DNA from: Acanthochlamys bracteata
Taxonomy: Eukaryota > Streptophyta > Magnoliopsida > Pandanales > Velloziaceae
Assembly: GCA_019914995.1 (NCBI GenBank)
Contig: CM034132.1
Coordinates: 2,296,501-2,360,500 of the forward strand
Direction of reading: 5' to 3'
DNA length: 64,000 nt
Positions within the stretch are counted from its first letter, which is position 1. The number at the start of each line of letters is the position of its first letter. Of the stretch, positions 22,542 through 34,647 are shown piece by piece. The notes beneath the pieces were generated by a model, which was not told where the DNA came from, made no database searches, and worked only from the letters and a program-made list of their open reading frames with translations. The translations under genes and the position numbers were made by a program.

Positions 22542-25500
22542 TCAGTGGACAGCTCCTCGAGGAGTACGGGGCCTCACTGGTGTTTTTGATGGGCTAACCC
22601 TATTAACAACAGCACCAAAAGTGAGGGAATGTCATTGCAATACGAGCACGCATGTAATGTACAGGGAGATGGCTACATGAAAAACCTGACAGGAAGAGTT
22701 CCCAGAATCATGCCGCTACAGCTCAGAGCTATGATGGCACTTTCTGCCTGCCATCATTCATGACATGAGTAATTCTTACTTAAGATTGAAGAAGTTACAT
22801 TGATAATTTCCAGCTAGTATGCAATTCTGCTACAAAGTTTTCTAATACCTTCATATCATATAGTTGACACACGTTCTTTAGCATAAGCATTTATAATATA
22901 CTTATAAAAGCAAGAGGAGAACATGATTTTTAAGACAAGTATTGGCTGTGCGTGACCACTGACTAATCCTGTCCATTATCAGGGTAAAAAGAGAGACCAT
23001 TTATAAAATTCCATCGACAATACTACATGCTAATTACCTGGACAAACTCAACAAAAGCTATGCATGTTGAGTGAATGTTATCTCCAAGAAGCCTCAGACG
23101 AGCAACCTTATAAATTGATTTTGTCAATCAGTAGGACTACCAACAACATGCAAGTTAACTATGACATTTTGACACAAATTGCTACCTCGCCACAGAGAGA
23201 ACCGAAGAAAGCTTTTACATCCGCTTGAGTTACCTGTTGGAGAGAAAAGACAAGTGGAAATTGGAACTAGAGTCAGTCATAGACTAACGGAACTGAATTT
23301 AAAATGGCAAAATACCAAGCACTTATCCATGAGACTCGTGTAAGCTATACAAACATCGTACACCATTTTGCTCTATCTAATGCCAAATCTATGACGAAAC
23401 TGGAACCAAATCACCATAACCATTGTAATCATTTTCTGTATAATATTCAACTATACTGTTCTTGCTTTATCTGACACCATCTTAATCAGACAACAAAACT
23501 AAACACAAATGGATACTGTTGGTAATTCTACACAGCATGCACTCTCACCATTCATCCTAGAGTTAAATTTACATAAGCCAAAGGACTAGATTGGAAACAG
23601 AAAGAAAAAAATCAACACCTTCATATTTTAGTATTGAAGAACTTAAATGCGCAAGAAAGAAAACTTACTTACATGCTAAACTGACACAGTAAGCCAATAT
23701 ACATTACCTTTTTATCAATGTTTGTACAATAGACAGTCCTCGCTACCATTTCCTTTTCATCCTCGGACTGCCAGATAAAAATGAAAATAAGTATTAATAC
23801 ATCCAAAATATATGCACATTGATATCAATTAAAAAAAAGAGTAAATAAAAACGGTGCATAGGGCCCATTGCAGAAAAAAAAATGTCACAAGTAAAAATCA
23901 CAGATGCTTACCCGTGGAAGAAATGATGGATTCACAGGCAAGATAGCAGTCTTTGAAGGAAGTACTTTGACAGGATAATAACCTAGCATAGTTCCACCAA
24001 GGCCCAGAGCTGCCTTTGCTCCATCTGTCAGAACATATATACATGTTAAAGGAGGTCAGAAAAGCATATCATTAAAGCAATATACTGTCATTATTCACTG
24101 GACTTACACTCTTCCTCAAACTCTATAAAAGCAAATCGAAGAACTGAATGGGGGTCCCCGCAGATACGGCAGTCGTGAACCTAATCAAAAGAAAATTCCA
24201 AATAATTGCCAAATAGAAGAATATGAGAGACAAGAGAGATCAGGAAGAGGGTATAAACAGCAAAAAATCAATACAATCTGCTTCAGACAAATATTAGGCA
24301 ACACACCCCCAACCTTATACCATATTTGGCAACTCATTAAGATTAAAGATTATAGACAAGTATCTATAAGAGGTCATGGTACAATAAAGTTAAAGATGGT
24401 TTACCTATGCACTATAAGAGGATCTAATGAGAAGGAAACCTGAGTAAGCAACAGACAGATATTTACAAGGAGAACACAGACGTTAGACCTTCACTAAAGA
24501 ATTTCTCATAGACTCATGTGATCATAAACGAAAGGAAAAATATCTTCAATTCTTTTTGCAAAATTTGAGTAAATTTACCAAGACTCACAAAGACTTGTGG
24601 TTCAGATTTGAAGAAACAAAGGCTTTTCTAGAACGAAGTAGCAAAATGTTTTTCTAAAGATAAATTTCAGATAACATTCAGTCGATAAATAAAGTAGGAT
24701 GTACTTTCCTTCCAGATATATAAATATTTTAACTAAGCATAGCGTACAAGAAAGACAGGTGTCAGTCTTTAAACTTAAAGTGTCTGTAAGGTAGGAGTAT
24801 ACAACTACCATCTAAATGGAGCCAAATAGTTGAACTTCCTGATACATTAAATATCTGATAACAAAGCATATACTAAATATAACTGCAGGTCTTTTACATT
24901 TTGAGATGCATCTAATATGACTAGAGAACTAGTATTGATGGCATAGACATATACTTCTTATGATATTAGAGGAGCATATAACTGCTAAGATTATTAGACT
25001 AACCATGTGAATAAATATAATGATGCCATGTGTAACATGTTTCATAAAAAAGTCCTGCTAAAGCTTGTAGCACATTTCGCGAAAACCAAGAATGTAAAGC
25101 ATTACTGAAATTTTAAGTCTTTCTAAAAGCAAGTATCACTACTCCTAACTGCTTATAGAAAAACAAAATGATCATGTGAAATCTCCAGTCATTTGAAGTT
25201 GAGTTACACCAAGATAAATGCTAAATGGATCCTTAAAAACGTCAAAGCATGTGATTTTGTAAGAGAGCTTATGCCTTTATGAATGCCTCCAACATTCTAG
25301 TATACTAGCTTTTTGTGAATGGCCTACATCTACTACAGAGAGAATTCTGGGAATTAAAGAACAGATTTTGGGAAACTTACTTTTCCACAAATGCTAAAAA
25401 GTGTGGCAAGTTGTTCTTCAGTCACCTAAGGGAATAAATGAAAATATTAATTGGCTGTGCATTTACACTGTATCATTGATCAGTTGATTGTAAATAAAGT

Positions 25501-26330
25501 GGGAAAGAATTCCCGTTTACACACTTACATTCTGATCGATATCAGAAACATATACAGTTCGCCTGATGCATTCCTCCCTTTGTGCTCTTAAAGCTCTCTC
25601 ATTCATCCTTCTACGCCCATTGTTATATCCATTCCTCTTCTGCGCAAAGATCATATAATCATCATTAAACAAAGGCCCAAAACATAAAAAAGGTGGCGAC
25701 TTGTATTTATCCTTAAAGATAGACCAAACATGTCATATAGTACATGTAAAAAATTAAGGGAAAAATCAAAAGAACAAACTGATCTCTGATAATAGAGACT
25801 TCATCTTTCTGTCGATACTTAGCAGCTCATGATTAAGATACATTTATCCAGAAACCAAACGAAACAAACCAAACTGATCCGCAACGCACAAAAGAACCAA
25901 AAAAGACACCTATGGTCCAATAATTGTAGATCACTAAATCATAATCAAGCCAAACCAAAAAGCGATCAAAAGCGTTAAGAAAATTTACTCTACGATAAGG
26001 CTGATGATTGCTGCTGTTAGTATTGGACGATCCATCACTGCTTGAATCCTTTGGACTCCCATTAGAATTCGCATAATTACTATAATAATCTCCCGCAGAA
26101 ATGAAAACAGGGGCATCGGCGGACAACCGTCCATAGCTCTTCTTCTCTCCATTAGCAGCTGGCTTATGGGAGTGTGAAGAAGGAAAGAATTCCTTGGCTG
26201 AAGGATTTAACTTGGTGAGCAAATCAACCAGCTGTCTCACTTCAGCTTCCGCCGCTGTCTCAGCAGCTAAACCACGGCCAAGCTTCTGATCCTCCGTCAC
26301 GGCGATCGGCTTCTCCGCCACCGCAGCCAT
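22542..26330 (-). CDS. PAM2 and two-RRM RNA-binding protein (CID8-13 family)
   Basis: Ten coding exons on the minus strand: 26330-25989, 25639-25529, 25425-25381, 24180-24108, 24024-23912, 23767-23708, 23233-23186, 23106-23038, 22747-22686 and 22599-22542. They give 326 aa with every phase consistent. Residues 41-52 are a PAM2 motif (LNPSAKEFFPSS), which binds the MLLE domain of poly(A)-binding protein. A basic patch KRNGYNNGRRRMNERALR (about 115-132) fits the nuclear signal of the family. Two RRMs follow: RTVYVSDIDQNVTEEQL (about 137) and RTVYCTNIDKKVTQADV (about 234). The end VSPSKTPVRPRTPRG is family-typical. Arabidopsis CID8-13 are the counterparts, mRNA-fate regulators of unclear targets. 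The start at 26330 is preferred; an in-frame ATG at 26351 would add seven residues. Confidence 0.93.
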
Positions 26331-26930
26331 ATCTCTCTCTCTCTTATTCAATCAATCAATCAAACAACAATAATTCCAATAACAGCAACAACAGTAGCAA
26401 TACCAATCTCTTCCAAAACAAACAATCAAACAGAAACAAAAAAACGATCAGTTTGGAAAGTCAGAAATTCTGTACCGATCGTTGTATGCAGATTAAATTA
26501 TTTGGTTTGTGATCGATTAGAGTAATCTGTTTGTGAGAAAAAGAGAGAGAGAGAGAATGAATGAGAACGAATCGAATGGCGGTCGCTATAATAAATGATT
26601 GATGTGAAACTTTTTCTTTTATGTTTTGGTTATTAGATTAACAACATAAGAGAAGAGAAGTGAATGAGAGAGAGTGGGGCTGGTTTGGTTTTATGCTTTG
26701 GTTACAGAAGAGAAAATAAATTTGAGTGAGAGAGAGACTGATCTGAATTTGATAAATAGAGGAAAAGAGAGAGAGGTTTTAGAGAAGAGAAGGAACAGTT
26801 CTCTACGCCGTGGTGGGATTTGCGGGAGTTTCTCGATTAACTAATTGGGAAATAAACTTTTTTTTTTTCTATTTTTGTTTTGTTAACTGCGAGTGAGTCA
26901 ATGTAAATCTCCAGATTCACCGATCAGCCA
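26331..26930 (-). promoter_or_regulatory. Leader and promoter of the CID gene
   Basis: On the minus strand this is a CT-rich leader (GA-rich on the given strand) with AG/GA microsatellite runs near 26543-26556 and 26730-26790. No other gene is seen. Confidence 0.5.
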
Positions 26931-28050
26931 CGTTTGGTGTGGTATTGCTTTTTCTAAATATTTCAATTTTTTCAAAAAAAAGTTTTGGTAATTTTAGAAA
27001 AGGTTGGCACCGACTGTTTTTTTATCAATCCATCAAACTCATTTTTTTAAATTTATTTTTAATAAATAAATAAAAATTTTAAAATAAAATTATTTCTAAA
27101 TTTTAGTTTTAATACAAATAAATTTAAAAAATATTTTGAATTTTTAATATTACTTTTCAAAATTTAAAAAAAATTTGTACTGTATAATTTTATAATACTT
27201 TATAAAAATTTGTAAAATTTTTTTTATAAATACTCATAAACATATTCAGAGAGAAACAATTTGGTTGGTTGATTGATTATGATTAGTTGACAATAAATAG
27301 TGATGAGAAAGTAATTAGTTTACTAGGTAGGACATACATGCACTACTAATAGTGGCTTTGACAATTGCTCACCTATCTTAATAGTAAAGCATCTGACCGT
27401 CACTACTAAAATTTATGTACCTGAAGAATTGCATATAGATATCATCTTCAAAAATTTTGGTCTATTGTCTTCGTGAAAATCAGTAAATCGTTTGGTTAAT
27501 TGAAATATTTTATAGGTGAAAATTTAGTTCTAAAAAAATATTCAAGTAGTAATATGGTTGGAGAATTTGATCTGTAGTAATCTTAGTTGAGTTAAATAAA
27601 AATAATAAATTTAGAGGTTACGAATATCAGGATTTGTAACCATTGTTTTAGGAGACCAGTATGACCTACCAAAAATTTATGCTTATTTAAAAAGTTTTAA
27701 GGCCAACAACTATGTCCACTACATAATAACTCCTCGTGTTTTTAGCATACCAGCAATTTTATAAATTTGTATTTGTGGCTTGATCATCTAACAAGTTATG
27801 AGATTTTGTGGCTTGATCATCTCTAACAAGTTATAATTCTAAATAGATATTTGAGAATGCTTACCTAAGATGTTTTTAAAATAAAATATATTTTAAAATA
27901 AATATATTTAAAAATATTTTTAAAATAATTTTTTTAAAAAAACTAAAATCTTATCATATAATTTAAAATATTATAATTTAAAAAATAAAAATTGAAATGA
28001 TAAGCAGTTGAAAAGCAACGTCTCTTAACTAATGCACTCACTTTCATTTC
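26931..28050. other. AT-rich intergenic DNA
   Basis: AT-rich sequence with MITE-like stretches at about 26930-27240 and 27850-27990, which use the same AAAATATTTTTAAA style as the other copies. No gene is seen. Confidence 0.45.
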
Positions 28051-29610
28051 ACGAAACCTATCTGAAAATAATTTTTAACTGTAAAAGCTTCAATTGATTC
28101 TGGGAATTATTCACTTTCACTTGGTTATCTTGTTTGTCATGTGTAGTCCTAAAAGATTTGGCAGACCTTTGCATGTGGTTACACATCAAACAAGTGGTGG
28201 ATGTATTGATTAATAAATTGACATTTACTTGTTTCTGTTTCACGTTAATGCTGCTTCTCATCCTGCCGGCATACAGATGATGGATGCTGCTTTTCTTTGT
28301 GCTCAATGGAAAAACTGAAATGCAGGCGCATGAATGGCAACTAACACTTCCGTAGTGTTTAAAAGAATATGACCATGTTTACTTGCGCAAAATTGAATTT
28401 CTAAAAAATAAGTTACTGAAAAAAGGTGAGCATGTAAAACTTCCAATGTGATCAGGAAATAATTTTTTAGTAGAAGAAAGTCACTTCCAATGTGTATCTC
28501 ATATATTGATCTTGTCAATATATCAGCTATATGTGTTAGGTATCCAACTTGCGTAAAACGGCCAAAAGGCATCAAGATATCTACGCGTGCGTGCGCCAAA
28601 CCGCCTTCAGGCGTGAGGCAGAATTTGATCTCATTCTCCTAGAGAGCTAACTAGCTTGCTACCTATCTGTTGTTTTGGATTTCCTGCTCCGTTCCGTGCA
28701 CGTTTCTTGGCTAGTTGTTAACAAGTCGTCAGCAGAAGCGACCAGTTGTAGCTGCAAAGTTGTTAGGTTGCAAGAAATCTTCAGTAACATTGTTCTTGTA
28801 AACTTGTTTACGATCTATGTTAATACTAATGAATTTGAAAGATTCAATGATGAAGAATATACTAAAGAGTACTTCCATAAAAACAATGGGTTAGATATTC
28901 AGTTCTTGGATATCCGGTTCTAATGTGACCACGTTTACCAATTTGAGAGTCATAAAATCTCAACAATCTTATTGCAGAATCTGAATGCATTCTTCTAGTT
29001 GCTAGCAAGCACTTACCTTTTTAATTTGTTCTTTTTTTTAAAGTTGAGTTTGTTGTGAAAATTTTTGGCTCCACACAATCATCGCCCATCCTAGTGATCG
29101 AAGCTTGTCTCCATTTTCCGTCTTTTTCTCGGGGACCATTTGTGTTAATGGTTACAAGAATCGTATGCTCTGGCTTGGCACGCTCGCATATGCATGACGA
29201 ACACTTATTTCCTTTTTTATTGATAAGGAAAAAAAAATCCTTCGTGATAGTGTTACCTAATACCTATAGCAGATTATTAAGAAAAACGCACATAAGCCTA
29301 TAAAGAACAAAAATGCTAACGATCATACGCGTCTTGATATAAACTATTTGGTCCAAATTGGAAGCTAAGACTCCAACTCCTTGCATTTCCTTAAAGCAGC
29401 TGCTTTACAAAGTCTGTAGAAGCATTTCTCAAAAGGATATACATAAACCACAATTTGTCAGTACGTGAGGGTTATGTAACTAAATAACCAAAATTTTATA
29501 CCGCCCAAGACACGCAAAGAGTTGAGCATGTAGTACCTAAAAGAAGAACGCCAATGAAGACTAATTAGGTGAGCCATCTTTTTCATGTCAAATATCAAAG
29601 AATAGATTAC
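28051..29610. other. Gene-poor stretch
   Basis: Several 60-100 codon ORFs occur on both strands, but none has a recognised motif, codon regularity or convincing splice borders. Confidence 0.4.
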
Positions 29611-29713
29611 CTCATAGAAGAACGCAAAATAATGAATATCCTTTCCCAAATCCTTCACAGCAACAGCATGCCATTCTTTATCATCTGACAGCAGCACATC
29701 TCCTGTCAAGATC
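29611..29713 (-). other. Orphan exon-like ORF
   Basis: On the minus strand, AG|GATC opens and GAG|GTAATC closes a 103-nt open frame reading ILTGDVLLSDDKEW, AVAVKDLGKD and HYFAFFYE. The amino-acid composition looks like a real protein and both borders are good splice sites. I could not identify the family or find partner exons nearby. It may be a single surviving exon of a decayed gene. Confidence 0.4.
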
Positions 29714-32640
29714 CTAAAACGTAACAACTGTATGCGAAAAACTTGCTACCGATTTTCCAATCATATTCATCTACTTTGACAATTATGCAGTATCAGAAAA
29801 ATCAAGTTGTTTGTCATATCGAAATTGAATTAGTTTTGCCTATTTAGTCTGTGCTGGTAGGTCAATAGACAATCACTTGACCTGAAAACTGTAAGAAGAT
29901 ACCTACTTGCCCGATATACTTAGAATTACAAGCATTTTCCCTTTCACTAGAAACTTTTCCACCATATCAGTTCAAACACATCAATGAAAGAAATCTATGT
30001 AGAAGCTTAAGACATGGGTACTGTTGCAGAAGAACCTGTGCATAACCTGCGAGAACAGTGCTAAATCTAGTGTTCATTCGATGAAAATTATCAGCTTAGT
30101 GTATTGAAAGATGGCTTATCAAAAGATATGTGCACGTGGATTATGAGAAGCCATTCAGCGTTAGCTAGATGGTGGAGTGGAGCAAATCTGCTATTGCTGG
30201 GAGTCAGGAATGAGAGAGCAAAAGCCTCCTGCAAATAAGGTCCATCATCTTTTTGTCAGAAAGCTTCCTGAAAGCAGTGCTCAGAAGTTATAAGCATATT
30301 ACTTATCATAAATATCGCGAATAGATGTCAAGAGCTTCTTCAACTGAGGTAAAATAAGGAAGTAAAGTTAGAAAGCTAAGAAATAACTCGTAACTTTTTA
30401 AAAAATATTAAACAAAGACAAATGGAACCAAAATCAAATAATATTTCTTATATAGGGATTTCATATATCCATCCACGATTGGACAAGGGAGTTGCATACT
30501 TAGGCTAGAAACAAAAAGCGCAACCTAGGATCATACAACTCTTTTTGGACATCTAATCCATTCAACATTTTTCAGCTATATGGCATGAACTTTGTATGAA
30601 GACCATCTGAGGAAATACAAAAACCTAATTTAAAGTTGTGTCAGCTCATGATAACAATCAGGTCTATTAGTTACTGCACAATTTGCGATTGAGAATGTTG
30701 CTCGAGTGGGTTAGTTAATTATTAAGCAGAACCAAAATCAACAAATTCTCAATCCTGTCAACCATCTGGACAGATCTGTAATTTGAGCTCTGATCTCAAG
30801 CAAGCCACACTATTCCATGATCCATTTGCACATCCACAGACACGGTTTGTACATCTAATATAAAGGATGATGTAGTTGAATGGATTTCAAATTGCGGCAA
30901 TGGTTTCAGAAACCTTGCATATAGACAACTGCAGGTGAGACAGTTTTAGTTAGCATCCAAGAAGAATGCATTGAAATCTCAGACAGATTTATTAAAAGAA
31001 CCAGAGAACAGACAACCATAATGACATTGATATACACATGCAACTATATGCATGCAAGCTAGGTGGAATCCCATGCCAAGCTTTCTGAAAACGTCTCAAT
31101 TTTTTTTAGCAAGAAACTGAGTTAACATCCTCACAATTGCAAACAATATGTGAGAGATGGTCAAACGAGATGTATTCCACGTCTCTAAAGTGATAAAGGC
31201 ATTGACAGAAAAAGTAAATGTAACATCAACATAATCGAATGTTGTTCTGCAGTTAAACCCAGACCATTGTTTGCAACAAATCCAGAGATGTCGAAGAACA
31301 ACCAAATGAAAGAGACAATATAGTCCCTGAAACCTTACTTTATGGCTGCTGAAGTAATAGATACATAGCCTATTGAAGTCCTTTTTACCTAGGTTAATTA
31401 TTTTGCCAGGCCAATGAAGAGGAAAGTGGAGTTTACCAGTTATTCTCTTGATAGGATCAAAAGTCAGAGCTTTCAACAAGACTCAATAGCTCCATGATGG
31501 AGACAAGGGAAATTTTTGGAGAATGGCTGTAGATCATGGATCAGGAAATTTGGTTATATGTTTTCTTACAATTTCGTGTACCATTCCCAAATCAGATTCA
31601 GTAGGTGTACTGATAAGCTGCATGTATGTATAACACTAAGGTCATTAGCAACTTGGTTCTTTTAGCAGAAAATACAAGGATTGCAATAAAAAAAAAAAAA
31701 AAAACCAAACGGAAAGGGCAAGATGTAGATCAGACTACAACCTGTGACAGGTTATTAAGTGCCTACTAAAGTCGCACTGCATTTTGATGCAACTTGCTAT
31801 GCCATGCACCTTGCATTGTGGACTAAACCATATGTATTTTTGCATGATACACTGATCAAGTCATGAAAGTAGTTGTATTACCAAATTGCATATCGCGTCT
31901 TGTCGTGAATCCCCTTTCTCTCCTTCATTTGAATCCCTTGTTCTCATTGATGAAATTCTCATTAAATGAATTGGAAAAGGAATCAACACACAAACTTAAT
32001 GCTTTGTATAGCTCTTATGGGGAATCAAAATTATCAAATGCATATTGCCTCCAATTTGAAGGAACTATATTGCAATTAATGAGCTAACTTCCCTGCTCCA
32101 TATAATGAGTCAGGTGGATACAGTTGCATTAATGCTGAATCTTTTGAATTGTTATTTACTACCCACAAAAAACCTAGAAATTATTTCAAGACCACCCTGG
32201 CATTCTATCACACAGTGTTATTTGTGTGGGCTAGATTTTTTCCCTTCCCCTCTTGAGAAATCTGTTATTCCTATTGTAAACATTTAAATCCTTAATCATA
32301 ACTTATATTCAAGGACAATACAAGAAAGGCAACATCCTACCAGCATCTGAAGTCACCATGGAACTCCAAAAAAAATACATAGCTAACCTATGCACCTGCT
32401 TCCAAGGGCATAATTAGAAAAATACAACCACACAGGGGAAACATCAACCACCATGGTTCCATTCAATACAAATCTACTTCTTGATCTCCGAACAATCTGT
32501 TTGGATTGAGAATATAGGAGATCAAAATAAGTGAATTAATTATTTTTTATTGATTTTATTTAGTAATATTTTATAGAAATAATGAAAAGTAAAGTTTCTC
32601 TCTGTTATTTTGTACGGGGAGTAATCGGTTACACCGCAAG
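29714..32640. other. Gene-poor stretch
   Basis: No convincing gene. It contains a poly-A run of about 18 bases near 31687-31704. A 127-codon minus-strand ORF at 31096-31479 has no match I can support. Confidence 0.4.
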
Positions 32641-33306
32641 TAAAATGCAGAGTAATCTTGCAGCTGTTAACATTTTTGAAGTTTCCGTCTTGCCCACGTT
32701 GCTTCATTGTTAGATTGTCTTCTCGTTTCTCATTCGATTCCTTCCTCACTCATTGCGCCGCTCTTCTAATCTCGCCGCGACGCTCCTCGCCACCGTCGAT
32801 CGAGGTATTCTGGAATTTCATTTCCATTTTGTTTTTGCCGCTTCACTAATCTCATTTTGATTTCGTCTAATTTTTTTTTCCATCTTAAGATTTCGTCTGA
32901 TTTTATTTTCGATTCTCTTCGATTCTGTCTGATTTTTTTTAGATTTGTTGATTAGATTTTTTATTTCGATTTGTTGATAAATTTTGTTGATAAGAAATTT
33001 CAAAAAATTAATTTCAACGTTTAGATTTCTTCTGTTGGCAATAGTTGAAACAGTTGTGGATTTGTAAGATTTTATCTGTGCAAATTTACTATTAGTTTAG
33101 CTAAGATGATGCATGTAGGAATTGTTTGATCATGATGTTGTACGACTTCGTTAGTTTATGTCTATATATATTCAATTGTTTGAATGTGAGCGGAATTTTC
33201 TTCTGTTAGTTCGTTGTAGTTGTAATGAATGTAAAATTGTTTCTGCTGAATCAATGGATGTGTGCTATGCTAGTTTTTCTTATGGATTTTTGCGTTTCTG
33301 TTGCAG

Positions 33307-33378
33307 ATGGCTTGCACCAAGCAGACTGCTCGTAAATCCACTGATGGAAAGGCTCTAAGGAAGCAGCTTGCTACGAAG
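33307..33378 (+). pseudogene. Histone H3.3 gene truncated after its first coding exon
   Basis: A non-coding first exon ends at 32804 and an intron of 502 bp (32805-33306) precedes the ATG, as in plant H3.3 genes. The exon encodes MACTKQTARKSTDGKALRKQ then LATK, and is followed by a GT donor at the same place (after Lys23) where plant H3.3 genes have an intron. The expected next exon (AARKSAPTTGG...) is not visible before the PPR gene at 34.6 kb. Three conserved tail positions are changed: Arg2 to Cys, Gly12 to Asp and Pro16 to Leu, while Lys4, Lys9, Lys14, Lys18 and Lys23 remain. It is best read as a truncated copy that kept its promoter and leader. A far-away continuation cannot be excluded by eye. 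Confidence 0.75.
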
Positions 33379-34647
33379 GTTTTATAGTTTGAGGAACTTT
33401 TTTTATAACCATATCTATTCATAGCCAGAAGTTGACAAGGATATCAAAAACAAAATAGCATAATTTGCACAAAAGCTCTCATCATACATATTAACCATAA
33501 AAATGATACTTGTACTTCCATATAGGCTAAGTTGCTAAATTACCATGAATGACCACCGTATCATATCAAAGAACACAGGTTCTTTGATTTTTTCCCTCTG
33601 TTGTTTTTGTCTTTTTTAACTTCTGTGTTCTCACAGGCTTACCTTCTGCTACCTACCCACAAATAAAATAATAATAATAATAATAATAACTCTCATCTTT
33701 GCTGATATGAAATCATGGACTATACTGAGAAAAAATGCGATCAGAAGAGGGCATGTGAATTTAACAACCCGAAAGAGCAAACCTTTCTATATTGACTGTG
33801 GTGGAAACTATGCTCTCTTTATCATAGCGACAGTAACAAGCTGGACATCCACCCACAGTATTCTCCTTCTCAGCCATATCGACAGTGTCGTGCCAACACC
33901 AGGTACAAATCTACAGAACAAGTTACGAGTGAATTGCAAATAAAGAATGCACAATTTTCAAACCTATGTACACCCAGATAGCATGCTAGAACACATGTAC
34001 CATGTTCAATCATCAATCCACTTCGCACTTCACCAGAAACAAATGAAATCTAATTTTTACTAGAATTAATTTCGCATACTCACATTGTTGAAGAAGGCAA
34101 TGGATCAATGCGAACAAATAAGTTGGTCCAAGGGCACTTCAATTCATGATCTGATTGGTAGAGCTTAAGAAGAATTACAAGTTAGAAGTCAAAGGAGCTT
34201 ACAAAAAGCTAAGATCTTCTGATTTTAATGCCAGCTTTTTTAATGCTCGCAGAATAAGTAATCCCAAACATCCTAGAAGCTGAAAATGATAAAACCACAA
34301 TTTAAAGATACCTTTTGAAGGACGTTGTAAGCTAAAACTGAGAGAGACAGCTCAATCAGAGAGGTCTACTTTCCATAAGCCCTTCTTCCTGCTTGCAGAC
34401 CTGCAGCTATTGAAAACGAAGCATTCCAGCAGATTGACATGCAAAAGAAAGGCTAAGATAGCATCCTGCAGTAACCTCAATGCAGCAAAACCAGAAATCC
34501 TGAAACAAATTCCCCATTCATGATTTTATTGAATATACATGTCCTCATATTAACACAAATAAAAGAAGATAAAATGGAAGAAAGCTGAAGTACAAACAGA
34601 AAAAAAGAGAAACCATAGAGTATTCCTTAATTGCAGTTATTTCTTAG
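33379..34647. other. Spacer between the H3.3 remnant and the PPR gene
   Basis: It has an AAT/TAA microsatellite at about 33666-33689. The right part is probably the PPR 3' UTR. No gene is seen. Confidence 0.45.

Noticed and set aside
28303-28923. ORFs of 82-98 codons at 28.3-28.9 kb.
   Set aside because: No motif, no splice-site support and no regular codon use.
31096-31479. Minus-strand ORF starting LKALTFDPIKRIT, reminiscent of the C-lobe of MAP kinases (LTFDPxxRIT).
   Set aside because: Only about 14 residues match, the rest of the ORF is unrelated, and no other kinase pieces are nearby. Chance similarity or a tiny relic cannot be told apart.
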